Source of the DNA: Bacteroides sp. UBA1317
GTDB lineage: Bacteria > Bacteroidota > Bacteroidia > Bacteroidales > Bacteroidaceae
Length of the DNA: 33,528 nt
Direction of reading: 5' to 3'
Assembly (NCBI GenBank): GCA_002307035.1
Contig: DBTL01000138.1
Location: 1-33,528 of the forward strand
The stretch's first letter is position 1. Every line of letters begins with the position of its first letter. The position numbers and the translations under genes were made by a program. This document shows, one piece after another, positions 1-7,616 of this stretch. Under the pieces are notes generated by a model. It saw only the letters and a list, made by a program, of their open reading frames with translations. It was not told where the DNA came from and did not search any database.

Positions 1-433
1 CAATATCCGAAATCATTTTAGGAATAAAGAACGGATTGAATCGTGGTCCTTTCTCCTTATTCGTATAATACTGTGCGATTTCCTCTTCAAATGTATTAAT
101 ACCACCAATACCGGCACCAAAGATGACGCCGATTTTGTTTAGGTCTTCGTTTTCTAAATCAAGCCCAGAGTCTGTAACAGCTTCATTGGCAACAGCAACG
201 GCGTACTGAGTGTACAGGTCCATTTTTCTTGCCTCTTTGCGGTCGAGATACTTGGTCACATCGAAGCCCTTTACTTCACATGCGAACTGAGTCTTGAATA
301 GCGACGGATCGAAATGTGTAATAGGCCCTGCTCCGCTAGCTCCGTTCACAAGATTTTCCCAGAAATCGGGAACATTGTTGCCAATAGGAGTAATGGCGCC
401 AAGACCTGTTACTACGACTCTTTTTAATTCCAT
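1..433 (-). CDS. fabF: Beta-ketoacyl-ACP synthase II, N-terminal part (cut by window edge)
   Basis: FabF condenses malonyl-ACP with acyl-ACP in the elongation cycle of cytosolic type II fatty acid synthesis. The visible 144 codons begin MELKRVVVTGLGAITPIGN, the standard FabF start, and continue through the conserved stretch with DRKEARKMD, QYAVAVANEA and GVIFGAGIGG. The catalytic Cys (about residue 163) and the two His residues lie beyond the left edge, so activity cannot be judged. The start codon is 15 nt downstream of the acpP stop on the same strand, so acpP and fabF are almost surely one operon, the usual pairing of a carrier protein with its condensing enzyme. Confidence 0.95.
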   Translation of the reverse strand, partial: MELKRVVVTGLGAITPIGNNVPDFWENLVNGASGAGPITHFDPSLFKTQFACEVKGFDVTKYLDRKEARKMDLYTQYAVAVANEAVTDSGLDLENEDLNKIGVIFGAGIGGINTFEEEIAQYYTNKEKGPRFNPFFIPKMISDI

Positions 434-448
434 ATTATGAAAAACAGA

Positions 449-685
449 TTACTTAGCGTGTTCTTCGATGTAAGACACAGCATCACCTACAGTTCCGATC
501 TTTTCTGCTTGATCATCTGGAATAGAGATACCAAATTCTTTTTCGAATTCCATGATAAGTTCTACAGTGTCAAGAGAATCTGCTCCTAAATCGTTAGTGA
601 AGCTAGCTTCTGTGGTAACTTCTGATTCTTCAACGCCTAATTTATCGACGATAATCGCTTTCACTCTTGATGCAATTTCAGACAT
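449..685 (-). CDS. acpP: Acyl carrier protein
   Basis: ACP carries growing acyl chains as thioesters on 4'-phosphopantetheine during fatty acid synthesis and donates acyl groups for lipid A and phospholipid synthesis. The 78-residue acidic protein has the invariant GADSLDTVEL motif, with Ser37 as the phosphopantetheine attachment site, followed by the acidic recognition helix (MEFEKEFGISIPDD). Length and motif match the family exactly. It is the first gene of a minus-strand acpP-fabF operon, with a Bacteroides-type promoter immediately upstream. Nothing is unusual in the protein. Confidence 0.98.
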   Translation of the reverse strand: MSEIASRVKAIIVDKLGVEESEVTTEASFTNDLGADSLDTVELIMEFEKEFGISIPDDQAEKIGTVGDAVSYIEEHAK

Positions 686-735
686 AACTTTAAGTTTTTA
701 ATTAATAATTAGTTTTATTTCTTTAAATTTGCGGT

Positions 736-768
736 GCAAAGGAATAAAGATTTATTGTTCTAAGCAAA
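736..768 (-). promoter_or_regulatory. Probable acpP promoter
   Basis: On the minus strand a TTTG at 768-765 is followed after about 18 nt by TATTCCTTTGC (746-736), close to the Bacteroides TTTG / TAnnTTTG pattern but with two extra bases inside the -7 element. It lies about 50 nt upstream of the acpP start. On the plus strand a perfect TAAATTTG at 724-731 could be the -7 element of a divergent purN promoter, but no good -33 element goes with it. Confidence 0.45.
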
Positions 769-834
769 TATTTGACTAAATAAATGCAACGTTTTGCACA
801 TTTTTCACTGTTGTGTGCATACTTACACCCGATT

Positions 835-1419
835 ATGAAGAGAAACATCGCTATTTTTGCTTCAGGCTCCGGTTCGAATGCCGAGAATATCATTCGTTAT
901 TTAAAAAACAATAGTTTACTTGCTGTGCAGTTGGTCGTATCTAACAAGATTGACGCATTTGTGTTAGAACGTGCTCGGCGATTGAATGTGCCTTCCGCTG
1001 TGTTCTCTAAGAAGGAATGGGAGAGTGGGAAAGAGGTTCTAGCTTTGCTGGCTGACTATCGCATAGATTTTATTGTGTTGGCGGGTTTCCTTCTGCGCAT
1101 TCCCGATTCTTTGTTGCATGCTTATCCGGATAAGATCATCAATATCCACCCTTCGCTCTTACCTAAATTTGGAGGCAAAGGCATGTATGGCGACAAGGTG
1201 CATGAAGCTGTGGTAGCTTCGGGCGAAACAGAAAGCGGCATCACTATACATTATATTAATGAGCATTACGATGAAGGTGGAGTTATCTTTCAGACTACCT
1301 GCCCTGTGCTACCCACAGACACTGCGGCTGATGTTGCAGCCAAAGTTCATGCCTTGGAATATGCTCATTACCCACGAATAATAGAAGAGGTATTTCGGTC
1401 GGCAGTTGCGACAGATTGA
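835..1419 (+). CDS. purN: Phosphoribosylglycinamide formyltransferase
   Basis: PurN transfers a formyl group from 10-formyltetrahydrofolate to GAR, the third step of de novo purine synthesis. The start at 835 (MKRNIAIFASGSGSNAEN) places the phosphate-binding GSGSN loop near residue 11, as in the family; the upstream in-frame ATG at 784 would add 17 unrelated residues and is rejected. With this start the protein has 194 residues. Catalytic Asn103 and His105 lie in INIHPSLLP, and Asp146 lies in the conserved DEGGVIFQ segment. It converges with pdxB, leaving only 12 nt between the stops. Confidence 0.96.
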   Translation: MKRNIAIFASGSGSNAENIIRYLKNNSLLAVQLVVSNKIDAFVLERARRLNVPSAVFSKKEWESGKEVLALLADYRIDFIVLAGFLLRIPDSLLHAYPDKIINIHPSLLPKFGGKGMYGDKVHEAVVASGETESGITIHYINEHYDEGGVIFQTTCPVLPTDTAADVAAKVHALEYAHYPRIIEEVFRSAVATD

Positions 1420-1431
1420 GGAGTCATTTAC

Positions 1432-2472
1432 TTACAGGACTATCGTATAAGCTTTTTCTTCTCTTCTCAATGGATAATCACCTCGTAATTGCTCAAAAAG
1501 TTCAGGGTGCGCTTTCAGTGCATCACTATCTCGTGTGGGATTATATATTTGTAATAGAGCATTCGCTCGGCTAGTGGCATGGATCAGCTTCGTCGCAGGT
1601 TCCGGAGGCGTTATCTCAAAATTCGGTTTAATGCCAAAATGCTCGCACAAAGCCTCTAAAGACATTTGGGTAGCATTCGCTTTCCCATCAGCCGAGTATC
1701 CTGCAATGTGTGGAGTGGCAATGAAAGCTTTATCCAGCAACTCTAAATTAATCTCCGGCTCTCCCTCCCATACATCAATAATCGCATCGGCTATCTTTTC
1801 TTCATCCAGAGCATTCAAAAGTGTTTGGGTCTCAATGACCTCCCCGCGAGAAGTGTTAATGATAATTGGCTTTCGCTTTAGCGTTTCAAAGAACTTTTCG
1901 TCTGCCAGATGAAAGGTTTTGTATTGCCCCGCATTGTGTAACGGTGTGTGAAACGTGATTACGTCACACTCGTTGGCCATAGTAGCCAAGTCCGTAAACG
2001 CTTCCTTTCCTTCTTTATCCTGTCTGGGTAAGTCGTTTATCAGTACCCGCATACCCAGTTTGCGAGCCATCGTCTCAATCTTACTTCCTACATTGCCCAC
2101 TCCTACAATACCTATCGTCATAGAACTTAAATTTATCTTCTTTTCGGTTTGCAATAGCATTAATGAAGACTCTATGTACTGCGCCACTGAGGCTGCATTG
2201 CAACCCGGAGCATTGGTCCACCTGATACCTGCCTGTCGACAATAATCCGTATCGATATGGTCATATCCGATGGTGGCAGTGGCAATGAACTTAATGTTGC
2301 TTCCTTCGAGCAAGGCACGGTTACATTGAGTGCGTGTTCGGATAATCAACGCGTCAGCATCACGCACCAGTTCGGGCGTAAAGTCTTTGCCCGCAGCATA
2401 TATCACTTGCTCGGCAATACTCTTTATTGCCGCATCGATATAAGGTATCTTGTTATCAACGATCACTTTCAT
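1432..2472 (-). CDS. pdxB: 4-phosphoerythronate dehydrogenase
   Basis: PdxB oxidises 4-phospho-D-erythronate in the DXP-dependent pathway to pyridoxal 5'-phosphate. The 346-residue protein has the D-2-hydroxyacid dehydrogenase plan: an N-terminal substrate domain, a Rossmann NAD-binding motif GIVGVGNVGS at 121-130, and the catalytic triad Arg209 (NTSRGEV), Glu238 (WEGEP) and His255 (TPHIAG). The region after the NAD domain resembles the PdxB-specific C-terminal dimerisation segment, but is short, as is usual in Bacteroidetes. The protein could only be mistaken for another 2-hydroxyacid dehydrogenase; the C-terminal part and the lack of serine-binding ACT domains argue for PdxB. Confidence 0.9.
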   Translation of the reverse strand: MKVIVDNKIPYIDAAIKSIAEQVIYAAGKDFTPELVRDADALIIRTRTQCNRALLEGSNIKFIATATIGYDHIDTDYCRQAGIRWTNAPGCNAASVAQYIESSLMLLQTEKKINLSSMTIGIVGVGNVGSKIETMARKLGMRVLINDLPRQDKEGKEAFTDLATMANECDVITFHTPLHNAGQYKTFHLADEKFFETLKRKPIIINTSRGEVIETQTLLNALDEEKIADAIIDVWEGEPEINLELLDKAFIATPHIAGYSADGKANATQMSLEALCEHFGIKPNFEITPPEPATKLIHATSRANALLQIYNPTRDSDALKAHPELFEQLRGDYPLRREEKAYTIVL

Positions 2473-2610
2473 AACGATTCTGTTTCTTTTGACTAGTATA
2501 GCAAAGTTAATCTTTTCCTTGTTATACTTGCTTAATCTCTTCTCATTCTTTATTCTTTTTTTAGTGCCTGCCTTTTTTATCTTTGTAAGGAGTAGAAGTT
2601 CTAATGTGAT

Positions 2611-2693
2611 AACATCCCCATGTTATTTCTGAAAACATCCTTATGTTGCTCTAGAGAACATCCGGATGTTCAGTGATATAACACGGGGATGTT
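2611..2693. repeat. Four 14-bp palindromes at exact 23-bp spacing
   Basis: Copies are AACATCCCCATGTT (2611-2624), AACATCCTTATGTT (2634-2647), AACATCCGGATGTT (2657-2670, a perfect palindrome) and AACACGGGGATGTT (2680-2693). Start-to-start distance is 23 bp each time, while the 9-bp spacers are unrelated in sequence. Copy 4 is close to the reverse complement of copy 1, so the array also has larger inverted symmetry and could fold. It lies 139 bp upstream of pdxB and 200 bp upstream of the DUF4254 gene. It could be a multi-site operator, or a Bacteroides intergenic palindromic repeat family. Confidence 0.85.
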
Positions 2694-2827
2694 CTATAAA
2701 CGTAATTAGTGCTATTTAATCCCTATTCAGCCTTTTTTTTAAGAGAAGAGTATCCCACAACAAAGCAGCTAAGGGCTCTTCAAGTACGTAGAGAATAGGC
2801 GATGAAGTAATAAAAAACAAGAAACGG

Positions 2828-2858
2828 TTGCTTGAATGAGAAATATTGTATAGTTTTG
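2828..2858 (+). promoter_or_regulatory. Promoter of the glycan-locus operon
   Basis: TTG at 2828-2830, a 20-bp spacer and TAGTTTTG at 2851-2858 match the Bacteroides -33/-7 consensus. The start codon of the first gene lies 35 nt further on. Confidence 0.65.
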
Positions 2859-2892
2859 CCTCATTGTATTTATCTATAAACAAGTTAATTAT

Positions 2893-3498
2893 ATGACATT
2901 TAGTAAGCTTTGCAACCAGATCTTCTGGGCCTCAACAACTGATTACCATGTTACTGACAGCGTGGATGCTTCCATTAATAACCCTTACGAAGTAAAAACT
3001 ATTGAGTATTACTTATATTTGAAAAATTGGATAGATGCTGTGCAATGGCATTTTGAAGACATTATTCGTGATCCTCAGATCGATCCGGTAGCAGCATTGA
3101 CACTGAAGCGCAGAATAGATAAATCAAATCAAGATCGTACAGACTTGGTAGAGCTTATTGATAGCTATTTTCTTGATCAATATAAATCGGTACTGCCTCA
3201 TGCAGATGCAACGATAAATACAGAAAGCCCTGCTTGGGCTGTCGACCGCCTTTCTATCTTAGCTCTTAAGATCTATCACATGCAGCAAGAAGTAGATCGT
3301 AAAGATAGCACGGAAGAACATCTGAATCAATGCCGGACAAAACTTAATATTTTGCTTGAACAAAGAGTTGATTTGTCTTCGGCAATCGATCAACTGATAG
3401 CCGATATTGAAAGTGGTAAAAAATACATGAAAGTTTATAAGCAAATGAAGATGTATAATGATCCGGCACTTAATCCGGTTCTTTATGCAAAGAAGTAA
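2893..3498 (+). CDS. DUF4254 protein, first gene of the glycan operon
   Basis: A 201-residue soluble, mostly helical protein that I recognise as the DUF4254 family, for which I know no biochemical function. It has no signal peptide or membrane segment. Visible features are an N-terminal NPYEVKTIEYYLYLKNWIDAVQWHFEDIIRD stretch (shown here only as its core: about residues 30-60, rich in aromatics and acids), many charged helices and a coiled-coil-like C-terminal third. It is followed after 3 nt by a GT9 glycosyltransferase gene, so translation is probably coupled; the association with heptosyltransferase-like genes suggests a role in core oligosaccharide synthesis. That role is inferred only from position. 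Confidence 0.85.
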   Translation: MTFSKLCNQIFWASTTDYHVTDSVDASINNPYEVKTIEYYLYLKNWIDAVQWHFEDIIRDPQIDPVAALTLKRRIDKSNQDRTDLVELIDSYFLDQYKSVLPHADATINTESPAWAVDRLSILALKIYHMQQEVDRKDSTEEHLNQCRTKLNILLEQRVDLSSAIDQLIADIESGKKYMKVYKQMKMYNDPALNPVLYAKK

Positions 3499-3501
3499 TT
3501 A

Positions 3502-4536
3502 ATGGCAAAAATACTGGTTATCCGTTTTTCGGCTATAGGAGATGTTGCAATGACCGTTCCCGTAGTACATTCATGGGCAATGCAATATCCTCAGCACGAG
3601 ATTGTTTTTTTAAGCCGTCCATCATTGGCGTCACTTTTTAGCAATTTGCCTAATAATGTTACTTTTTATAATGCTGATCTCAAGGGAGTGCACCGAGGGT
3701 TGAAGGGTCTCTATGCCCTCTACAAAGAGCTTAAAGCATTACATTTTGATGTTATAGTCGACTTACATAATGTGCTACGCACGAACTTTTTATCTTTTTT
3801 ATTCAAACTTTCAGGCGTTCCCACCTATTCTTTGTATAAAGGGCGGTGGGAAAAAAGAAAGCTTGTTCGTCGCAAAAACAAAGTGTTGACTAGTCAGAAG
3901 AGCTCGTTTCAACGATACGCTGATGCATTTGAGAAATCGGGTTTTCCTGTGCTTCTCAATTTCACTTCTATTTATGGGAATCAGAAGGGTCCAATTTCCG
4001 GATTGCATTCTATAACGGGCGAAAAAGGAGAGCTGAAATGGATTGGAATAGCTCCTTTCTCTAAGCATAAGGGTAAGATTTACCCTTTAGAGCTCGAAGA
4101 ACAGGTGGTAGCCCATTTTGCACAAGATAGTAACGTGAGAGTTTTTTTGTTTGGTGGAGGCAAAGAAGAAGAAGATTGCTTCAAGGGCTGGACTGAAAAA
4201 TATCCTACAGTGGTGTCATTGATAGGAAAACTAAAGATGGACACGGAACTGGCACTCATGAGCCATTTAGACGTGATGCTGTCAATGGATTCGGCCAATA
4301 TGCATCTGGCTTCTTTAGTAAATATCCCGGTTATATCCGTTTGGGGAGCAACACATCCCTATGCCGGTTTTATGGGGTGGAAACAGTTGCCCATCAATAC
4401 CGTTCAAGTAGATGACTTGTCTTGTCGTCCTTGTTCTGTTTTCGGTCAGAAACCCTGTTTTCGTGGAGATTATGCTTGTTTGTATGGCATAAAACCAGAG
4501 CGTGTGATTGGAAAGATAGAAAGTATAATATTCTAA
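3502..4536 (+). CDS. GT9 family glycosyltransferase (heptosyltransferase-like)
   Basis: The protein (344 residues) belongs to the ADP-heptose:LPS heptosyltransferase family (WaaC/WaaF type, GT-B fold), which adds core sugars to lipid A-Kdo on the cytosolic face of the inner membrane. Its N-terminus MAKILVIRFSAIGDVAMT carries the family IGD motif with Asp14 as the likely catalytic base. The C-terminal donor domain has the expected SMDSANMHLASLVNIPVIS-type segment followed by WGATHP. The sugar donor and acceptor cannot be told from sequence. The gene is 3 nt after the DUF4254 gene and 8 nt before the kinase gene. Confidence 0.9.
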   Translation: MAKILVIRFSAIGDVAMTVPVVHSWAMQYPQHEIVFLSRPSLASLFSNLPNNVTFYNADLKGVHRGLKGLYALYKELKALHFDVIVDLHNVLRTNFLSFLFKLSGVPTYSLYKGRWEKRKLVRRKNKVLTSQKSSFQRYADAFEKSGFPVLLNFTSIYGNQKGPISGLHSITGEKGELKWIGIAPFSKHKGKIYPLELEEQVVAHFAQDSNVRVFLFGGGKEEEDCFKGWTEKYPTVVSLIGKLKMDTELALMSHLDVMLSMDSANMHLASLVNIPVISVWGATHPYAGFMGWKQLPINTVQVDDLSCRPCSVFGQKPCFRGDYACLYGIKPERVIGKIESIIF

Positions 4537-4544
4537 AATTAAAA

Positions 4545-5288
4545 ATGGAGGTAATAATTAATCCGGAATTCGAATATTTACGGGAATATATTGAATCTAT
4601 CCCTAAACGTTTTCAAAGCGAAGGACAAAGTATCTATACAGGTAGGAATCAGATAAAGGTTATGTCTGTTGATGGACTCGAGATCAATGTGAAGCGATAT
4701 GGGATTCCAAAGCTTTTTAATCGGATTATTTACTCTTTTTTTAGATATCCTAAAGGTCGACGTGCGTTTGATTATCCCAAGTTACTTCTTGAAAAAGGCT
4801 TTCAGACACCAAAGCCAATTGCATATATAGAAGAAAGACGATATGGTTTGATTAGTCACTCCTATTTTATTAGTCTGCAATGCCCATATAAACGTAACTT
4901 TTATGAATTTGGTGATGCCAATATAGGAGATTGTTCTGACGTTGTAGTTGCTTTTGCTCAATATAGTGCTCGTTTGCATGAGGCCGGAATTTTACATCGT
5001 GATTACTCACCAGGCAATATCCTTTTTGATAAAGTGAATGATAAATATCAATTTTCATTGGTAGATATAAATCGCATGAGCTTTGAAAAGATAAGTGTAA
5101 AAGCCGGGTGCGCTAATTTTTCCCGATTATGGGGCCAAATACCTTTTTTTGAATTGTTAGCAAAAGAATATGCTATTGCTAGGGATGCAGACGAGGATCA
5201 ATGTAGAAAATGGATTTTAGCGTATAGAAAAATATTTTGGAAGCGCTTTGTGAAGAAGCATAAAATAAAATATAAGTTAGATTTTTAA
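4545..5288 (+). CDS. WaaP/Kdo-kinase-like lipopolysaccharide kinase
   Basis: A 247-residue protein of the lipopolysaccharide kinase superfamily (WaaP, InaA, KdkA), which phosphorylates sugars of the inner core. The kinase signature is clear: Lys50 in the small lobe (NVKRYG), the catalytic loop HRDYSPGNILF at 151-161 with Asp153 and Asn158, and a DINR motif with metal-binding Asp174 (in place of DFG). The start at 4545 is preferred because it follows the GT9 stop by 8 nt; the longer frame from 4422 overlaps the GT9 gene and adds 41 unlikely residues. The likely substrate is a core sugar such as Kdo or heptose; which one is not visible. Confidence 0.87.
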   Translation: MEVIINPEFEYLREYIESIPKRFQSEGQSIYTGRNQIKVMSVDGLEINVKRYGIPKLFNRIIYSFFRYPKGRRAFDYPKLLLEKGFQTPKPIAYIEERRYGLISHSYFISLQCPYKRNFYEFGDANIGDCSDVVVAFAQYSARLHEAGILHRDYSPGNILFDKVNDKYQFSLVDINRMSFEKISVKAGCANFSRLWGQIPFFELLAKEYAIARDADEDQCRKWILAYRKIFWKRFVKKHKIKYKLDF

Positions 5289-5306
5289 AGTTTACTAAAA
5301 GGTTTT

Positions 5307-6353
5307 ATGGGCAAACATTACTTGTTTTTTGTTTCATTGACTTATTCTTATTCTATATTACGTCCTCTCCAAGAGGAAATATGGAGTAGAGGAGATGATG
5401 TTGCATGGTTCATTGAACCCCCTTGCGAGAATTGCCTCATAGAGGGTGAAAGCCAATTAGAGACCATTCAAGATGTGCTTAATTATAATCCAATAGCTGT
5501 TTTTGCCCCTGGGAATTGGGTTTATGATTTTTTTCCAGGAATAAAAGTAGCTGTCTTTCATGGTTATGCTATGAAAAAAAGGATCGAGAAAATTGATGAT
5601 CATTTCGCTATAAGGGCTTGGTATGACATCTATTGCACTCAGGGTGAGAGTAGTACACCTTATTTTAAAGAATTAGAGAAGAAATATGGCTTTTTCAAGG
5701 TCTATGAAACGGGCTGGTGCAAAGTTGATGCTTTTTTTGATGCTTCCTCCCATGCTATAGAAGGAAAAGAGTATCCAACGATTCTTTATTCGCCCACATT
5801 TAGCAAAGGGGTTTCTTCTGCATCTTATTTGTTTGAAACTATAAAACAATTGGCCGAGACTAAACCTTGGAATTGGATTATAACCTTTCATCCCAAACTT
5901 GATGATCCTGTGCTGATCCAAAAGTATAAAGAACTCTCTGAAACAAGAGCAAACGTTATTTTTAATCGTAGTAATGATGGTCTGAATACTTTTAGAAAGG
6001 CGGATGTCATGCTTTGCGATAGCTCATCCATTATTGTGGAATTTATGTTGCTTGAAAAGCCGGTAGTAACATTTCGCAACACACATCCGGGCAATTATCT
6101 GCTTGATGTTCTTAACGAGAGCGAGATTGAAGCTGCAATAGAAACAGCGATTTCTCGTCCCAAAGAATTAATGGATAATATTCACACTTATACAATGTAT
6201 CATGAATCTCATCGCGATGGGCGTAATTCTGCTCGTGTTTTGGATGCGGTTGATGACTTTCTTCTTAACTATAAAGGGAAAATTAAATCTAAGCCTCTTA
6301 ATATTATTCGGAAAATGAAAATAAGATTTAAAGCAAAATATTATCATTGGTAG
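5307..6353 (+). CDS. CDP-glycerol glycerophosphotransferase-like protein
   Basis: The protein (348 residues) looks like the TagB/TagF glycerophosphotransferase family, GT-B enzymes that move a polyol-phosphate from a CDP-linked donor. Diagnostic segments are FHGY at 84-87, FHPK at 194-197 and the DSSSIIVEFMLLEKPVV region starting at 238. It is shorter than TagF and has no extra N-terminal domain. A basic C-terminal tail (last 25 residues, many Lys) may hold it at the membrane. It is the fourth gene of the plus-strand run from 2893, and a divergent paralogue lies at 10199. The acceptor is presumably the core glycan or lipid A, inferred from context. Its last 10 bp overlap the end of the opposing GT4 gene. 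Confidence 0.83.
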   Translation: MGKHYLFFVSLTYSYSILRPLQEEIWSRGDDVAWFIEPPCENCLIEGESQLETIQDVLNYNPIAVFAPGNWVYDFFPGIKVAVFHGYAMKKRIEKIDDHFAIRAWYDIYCTQGESSTPYFKELEKKYGFFKVYETGWCKVDAFFDASSHAIEGKEYPTILYSPTFSKGVSSASYLFETIKQLAETKPWNWIITFHPKLDDPVLIQKYKELSETRANVIFNRSNDGLNTFRKADVMLCDSSSIIVEFMLLEKPVVTFRNTHPGNYLLDVLNESEIEAAIETAISRPKELMDNIHTYTMYHESHRDGRNSARVLDAVDDFLLNYKGKIKSKPLNIIRKMKIRFKAKYYHW

Positions 6354-7417
6354 GATTTTTTTTCTTTCAGTAAGGCTTTGTAGATCGCAACATATTGTTG
6401 GATATGTTTTTCGTAGCTGAATGAGAAGGCATACTCTTTCATTTTCACTATCTTTTGCTCGTCTTCGTAGAAACTTTTAAGATGTTCTTTTATCATTTGA
6501 GACATATAATCGGGGTCGAAATTGTCCCATATGAAAGCATTTCCACCACATACTTCAGGCAAGCTTGTGAAGTTTGAAGAGAAGACTGCTCTTCCAAATT
6601 GCATGGCTTCTATGACAGGTAGTCCAAATCCTTCTAAAGTTGAAGGAAATAAGAATGCTGTGCAATTTTTATAGAGCCATATTTTCTCTTCATTCTTTAT
6701 AGTACCGGTTAAAAACACATTTTTTGTTTTTTCATTAAGTATTCGTTGACGTATCTCTTTTGCATATTCATAATGGTCTTGTCCCGAAATATAGAGATCA
6801 TATTCAGGAAAATTCTTCATTACATCAATAAGTACGTGGAAATTTTTCTTTTTTCTGACCTGTCCTAAGGTAAAAAAGAAAGGTCTATCTGTATTAACGA
6901 ATCTTGGTTTTATGCTTTCGGCTTGATCAATCCTTTCTACGCCATTGTATATCGTAATGATGTCTTTTCCTTTTAAGTCTATGTGCTTTTTTAGTTCTTC
7001 TGCAGCATAATTAGATATTGCGGTTATAACAGCTGCGTGGTTTACTCTATATTGTAATTTTTTAAGCTTAAGCATGACTTTTAAGGAAGACTTTTCTGAA
7101 ACAAAGTTAAGGTCACGTATGGTTAAGACTTGAGAAGTCGATCTGGTTAGTCTTAAATAGCGATATTGTTGATTAGTTGAGTGCCACACATTTACTTTAG
7201 GCAGTAAGAATTTAAAGATTTTGTATATCTTGTTTGTTTTAATATAGACAATGTTTGGCTGAGGTTTAATTTCTCCTTTCTGTGGCATTAGAAAGAGTAC
7301 CTCGACGCCATCTTGAAAAAAACTACTGGCATTTTTCTCGTAGTTTGCTGCTATTTGGCCAAAACCACATGTCGGATTTGATAAGTTAGTCAGATCAATT
7401 AGTATTTTTTTTCTCAT
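6344..7417 (-). CDS. GT4 family glycosyltransferase
   Basis: A 357-residue GT-B retaining glycosyltransferase of family GT4, probably acting on a lipid- or core-linked glycan in the cytosol. The C-terminal donor-binding domain shows FTLGQVRKKKN at 182-192 and the EX7E motif from Glu262 to Glu270 in EGFGLPVIEAM. N-terminal residues 13-25 (NPTCGFGQIAANY) form the expected glycine-rich acceptor loop. The gene is transcribed against its neighbours: the two stop codons overlap tail-to-tail by 10 bp with the gene at 5307. No clear Bacteroides promoter was seen in the 199 bp upstream. Confidence 0.9.
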   Translation of the reverse strand: MRKKILIDLTNLSNPTCGFGQIAANYEKNASSFFQDGVEVLFLMPQKGEIKPQPNIVYIKTNKIYKIFKFLLPKVNVWHSTNQQYRYLRLTRSTSQVLTIRDLNFVSEKSSLKVMLKLKKLQYRVNHAAVITAISNYAAEELKKHIDLKGKDIITIYNGVERIDQAESIKPRFVNTDRPFFFTLGQVRKKKNFHVLIDVMKNFPEYDLYISGQDHYEYAKEIRQRILNEKTKNVFLTGTIKNEEKIWLYKNCTAFLFPSTLEGFGLPVIEAMQFGRAVFSSNFTSLPEVCGGNAFIWDNFDPDYMSQMIKEHLKSFYEDEQKIVKMKEYAFSFSYEKHIQQYVAIYKALLKEKKSYQ

Positions 7418-7568
7418 ATTTATATAGCAGATAAATTAATTTTAAGTTGAAAAGAACTTAAGTTTCCTGTTTAGTTGATCAATATGGCATCGCTTAAAAA
7501 ACAGCGTAAAATTAGTGAAAGTTTTTTGCTTATAGCCTTTTTAGTGGAAATAAAATGAATATATGTAT

Positions 7569-7576
7569 TATCTTTG
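7569..7576 (+). promoter_or_regulatory. -7 element upstream of second GT9 gene
   Basis: A perfect TATCTTTG sits 41 bp before the start codon at 7617. No convincing -33 TTTG is found at the normal distance, so this is a half-supported promoter. Confidence 0.45.
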
Positions 7577-7616
7577 ATCCCGAATTATCCTTGTTCTATG
7601 ATTGTAAGATATTGTT

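Larger units (their letters stand above)
2473..2892. other. Divergent intergenic region with palindrome array and two promoters
   Basis: This 420-bp stretch separates pdxB (minus) from the glycan locus (plus). Near pdxB it contains a minus-strand -7 element TAACTTTG (complement of 2502-2509), a plausible pdxB promoter lacking a clear -33. A pyrimidine-rich tract (about 2505-2585) follows, then the four-copy palindrome array (2611-2693), then the plus-strand promoter at 2828-2858. The hydrophobic reading frames that cross the region are explained by its T-richness, and no gene is supported. Confidence 0.7.

Noticed and set aside
784..834. Upstream in-frame start for purN
   Set aside because: It would add 17 residues that do not fit the family; the start at 835 gives the normal GSGSN position.
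1535..1912. Plus-strand frame of 125 codons opposite pdxB
   Set aside because: It is antisense to a well-supported gene and has no recognisable protein motif.
2450..2632. Hydrophobic 60-residue frame at the pdxB start
   Set aside because: The hydrophobicity comes from a T-rich tract; it overlaps pdxB and the palindrome array and has no family.
4422..4544. N-terminal extension of the WaaP-like kinase
   Set aside because: It overlaps the end of the GT9 gene in another frame and encodes Cys/Trp-rich sequence unlike the family.
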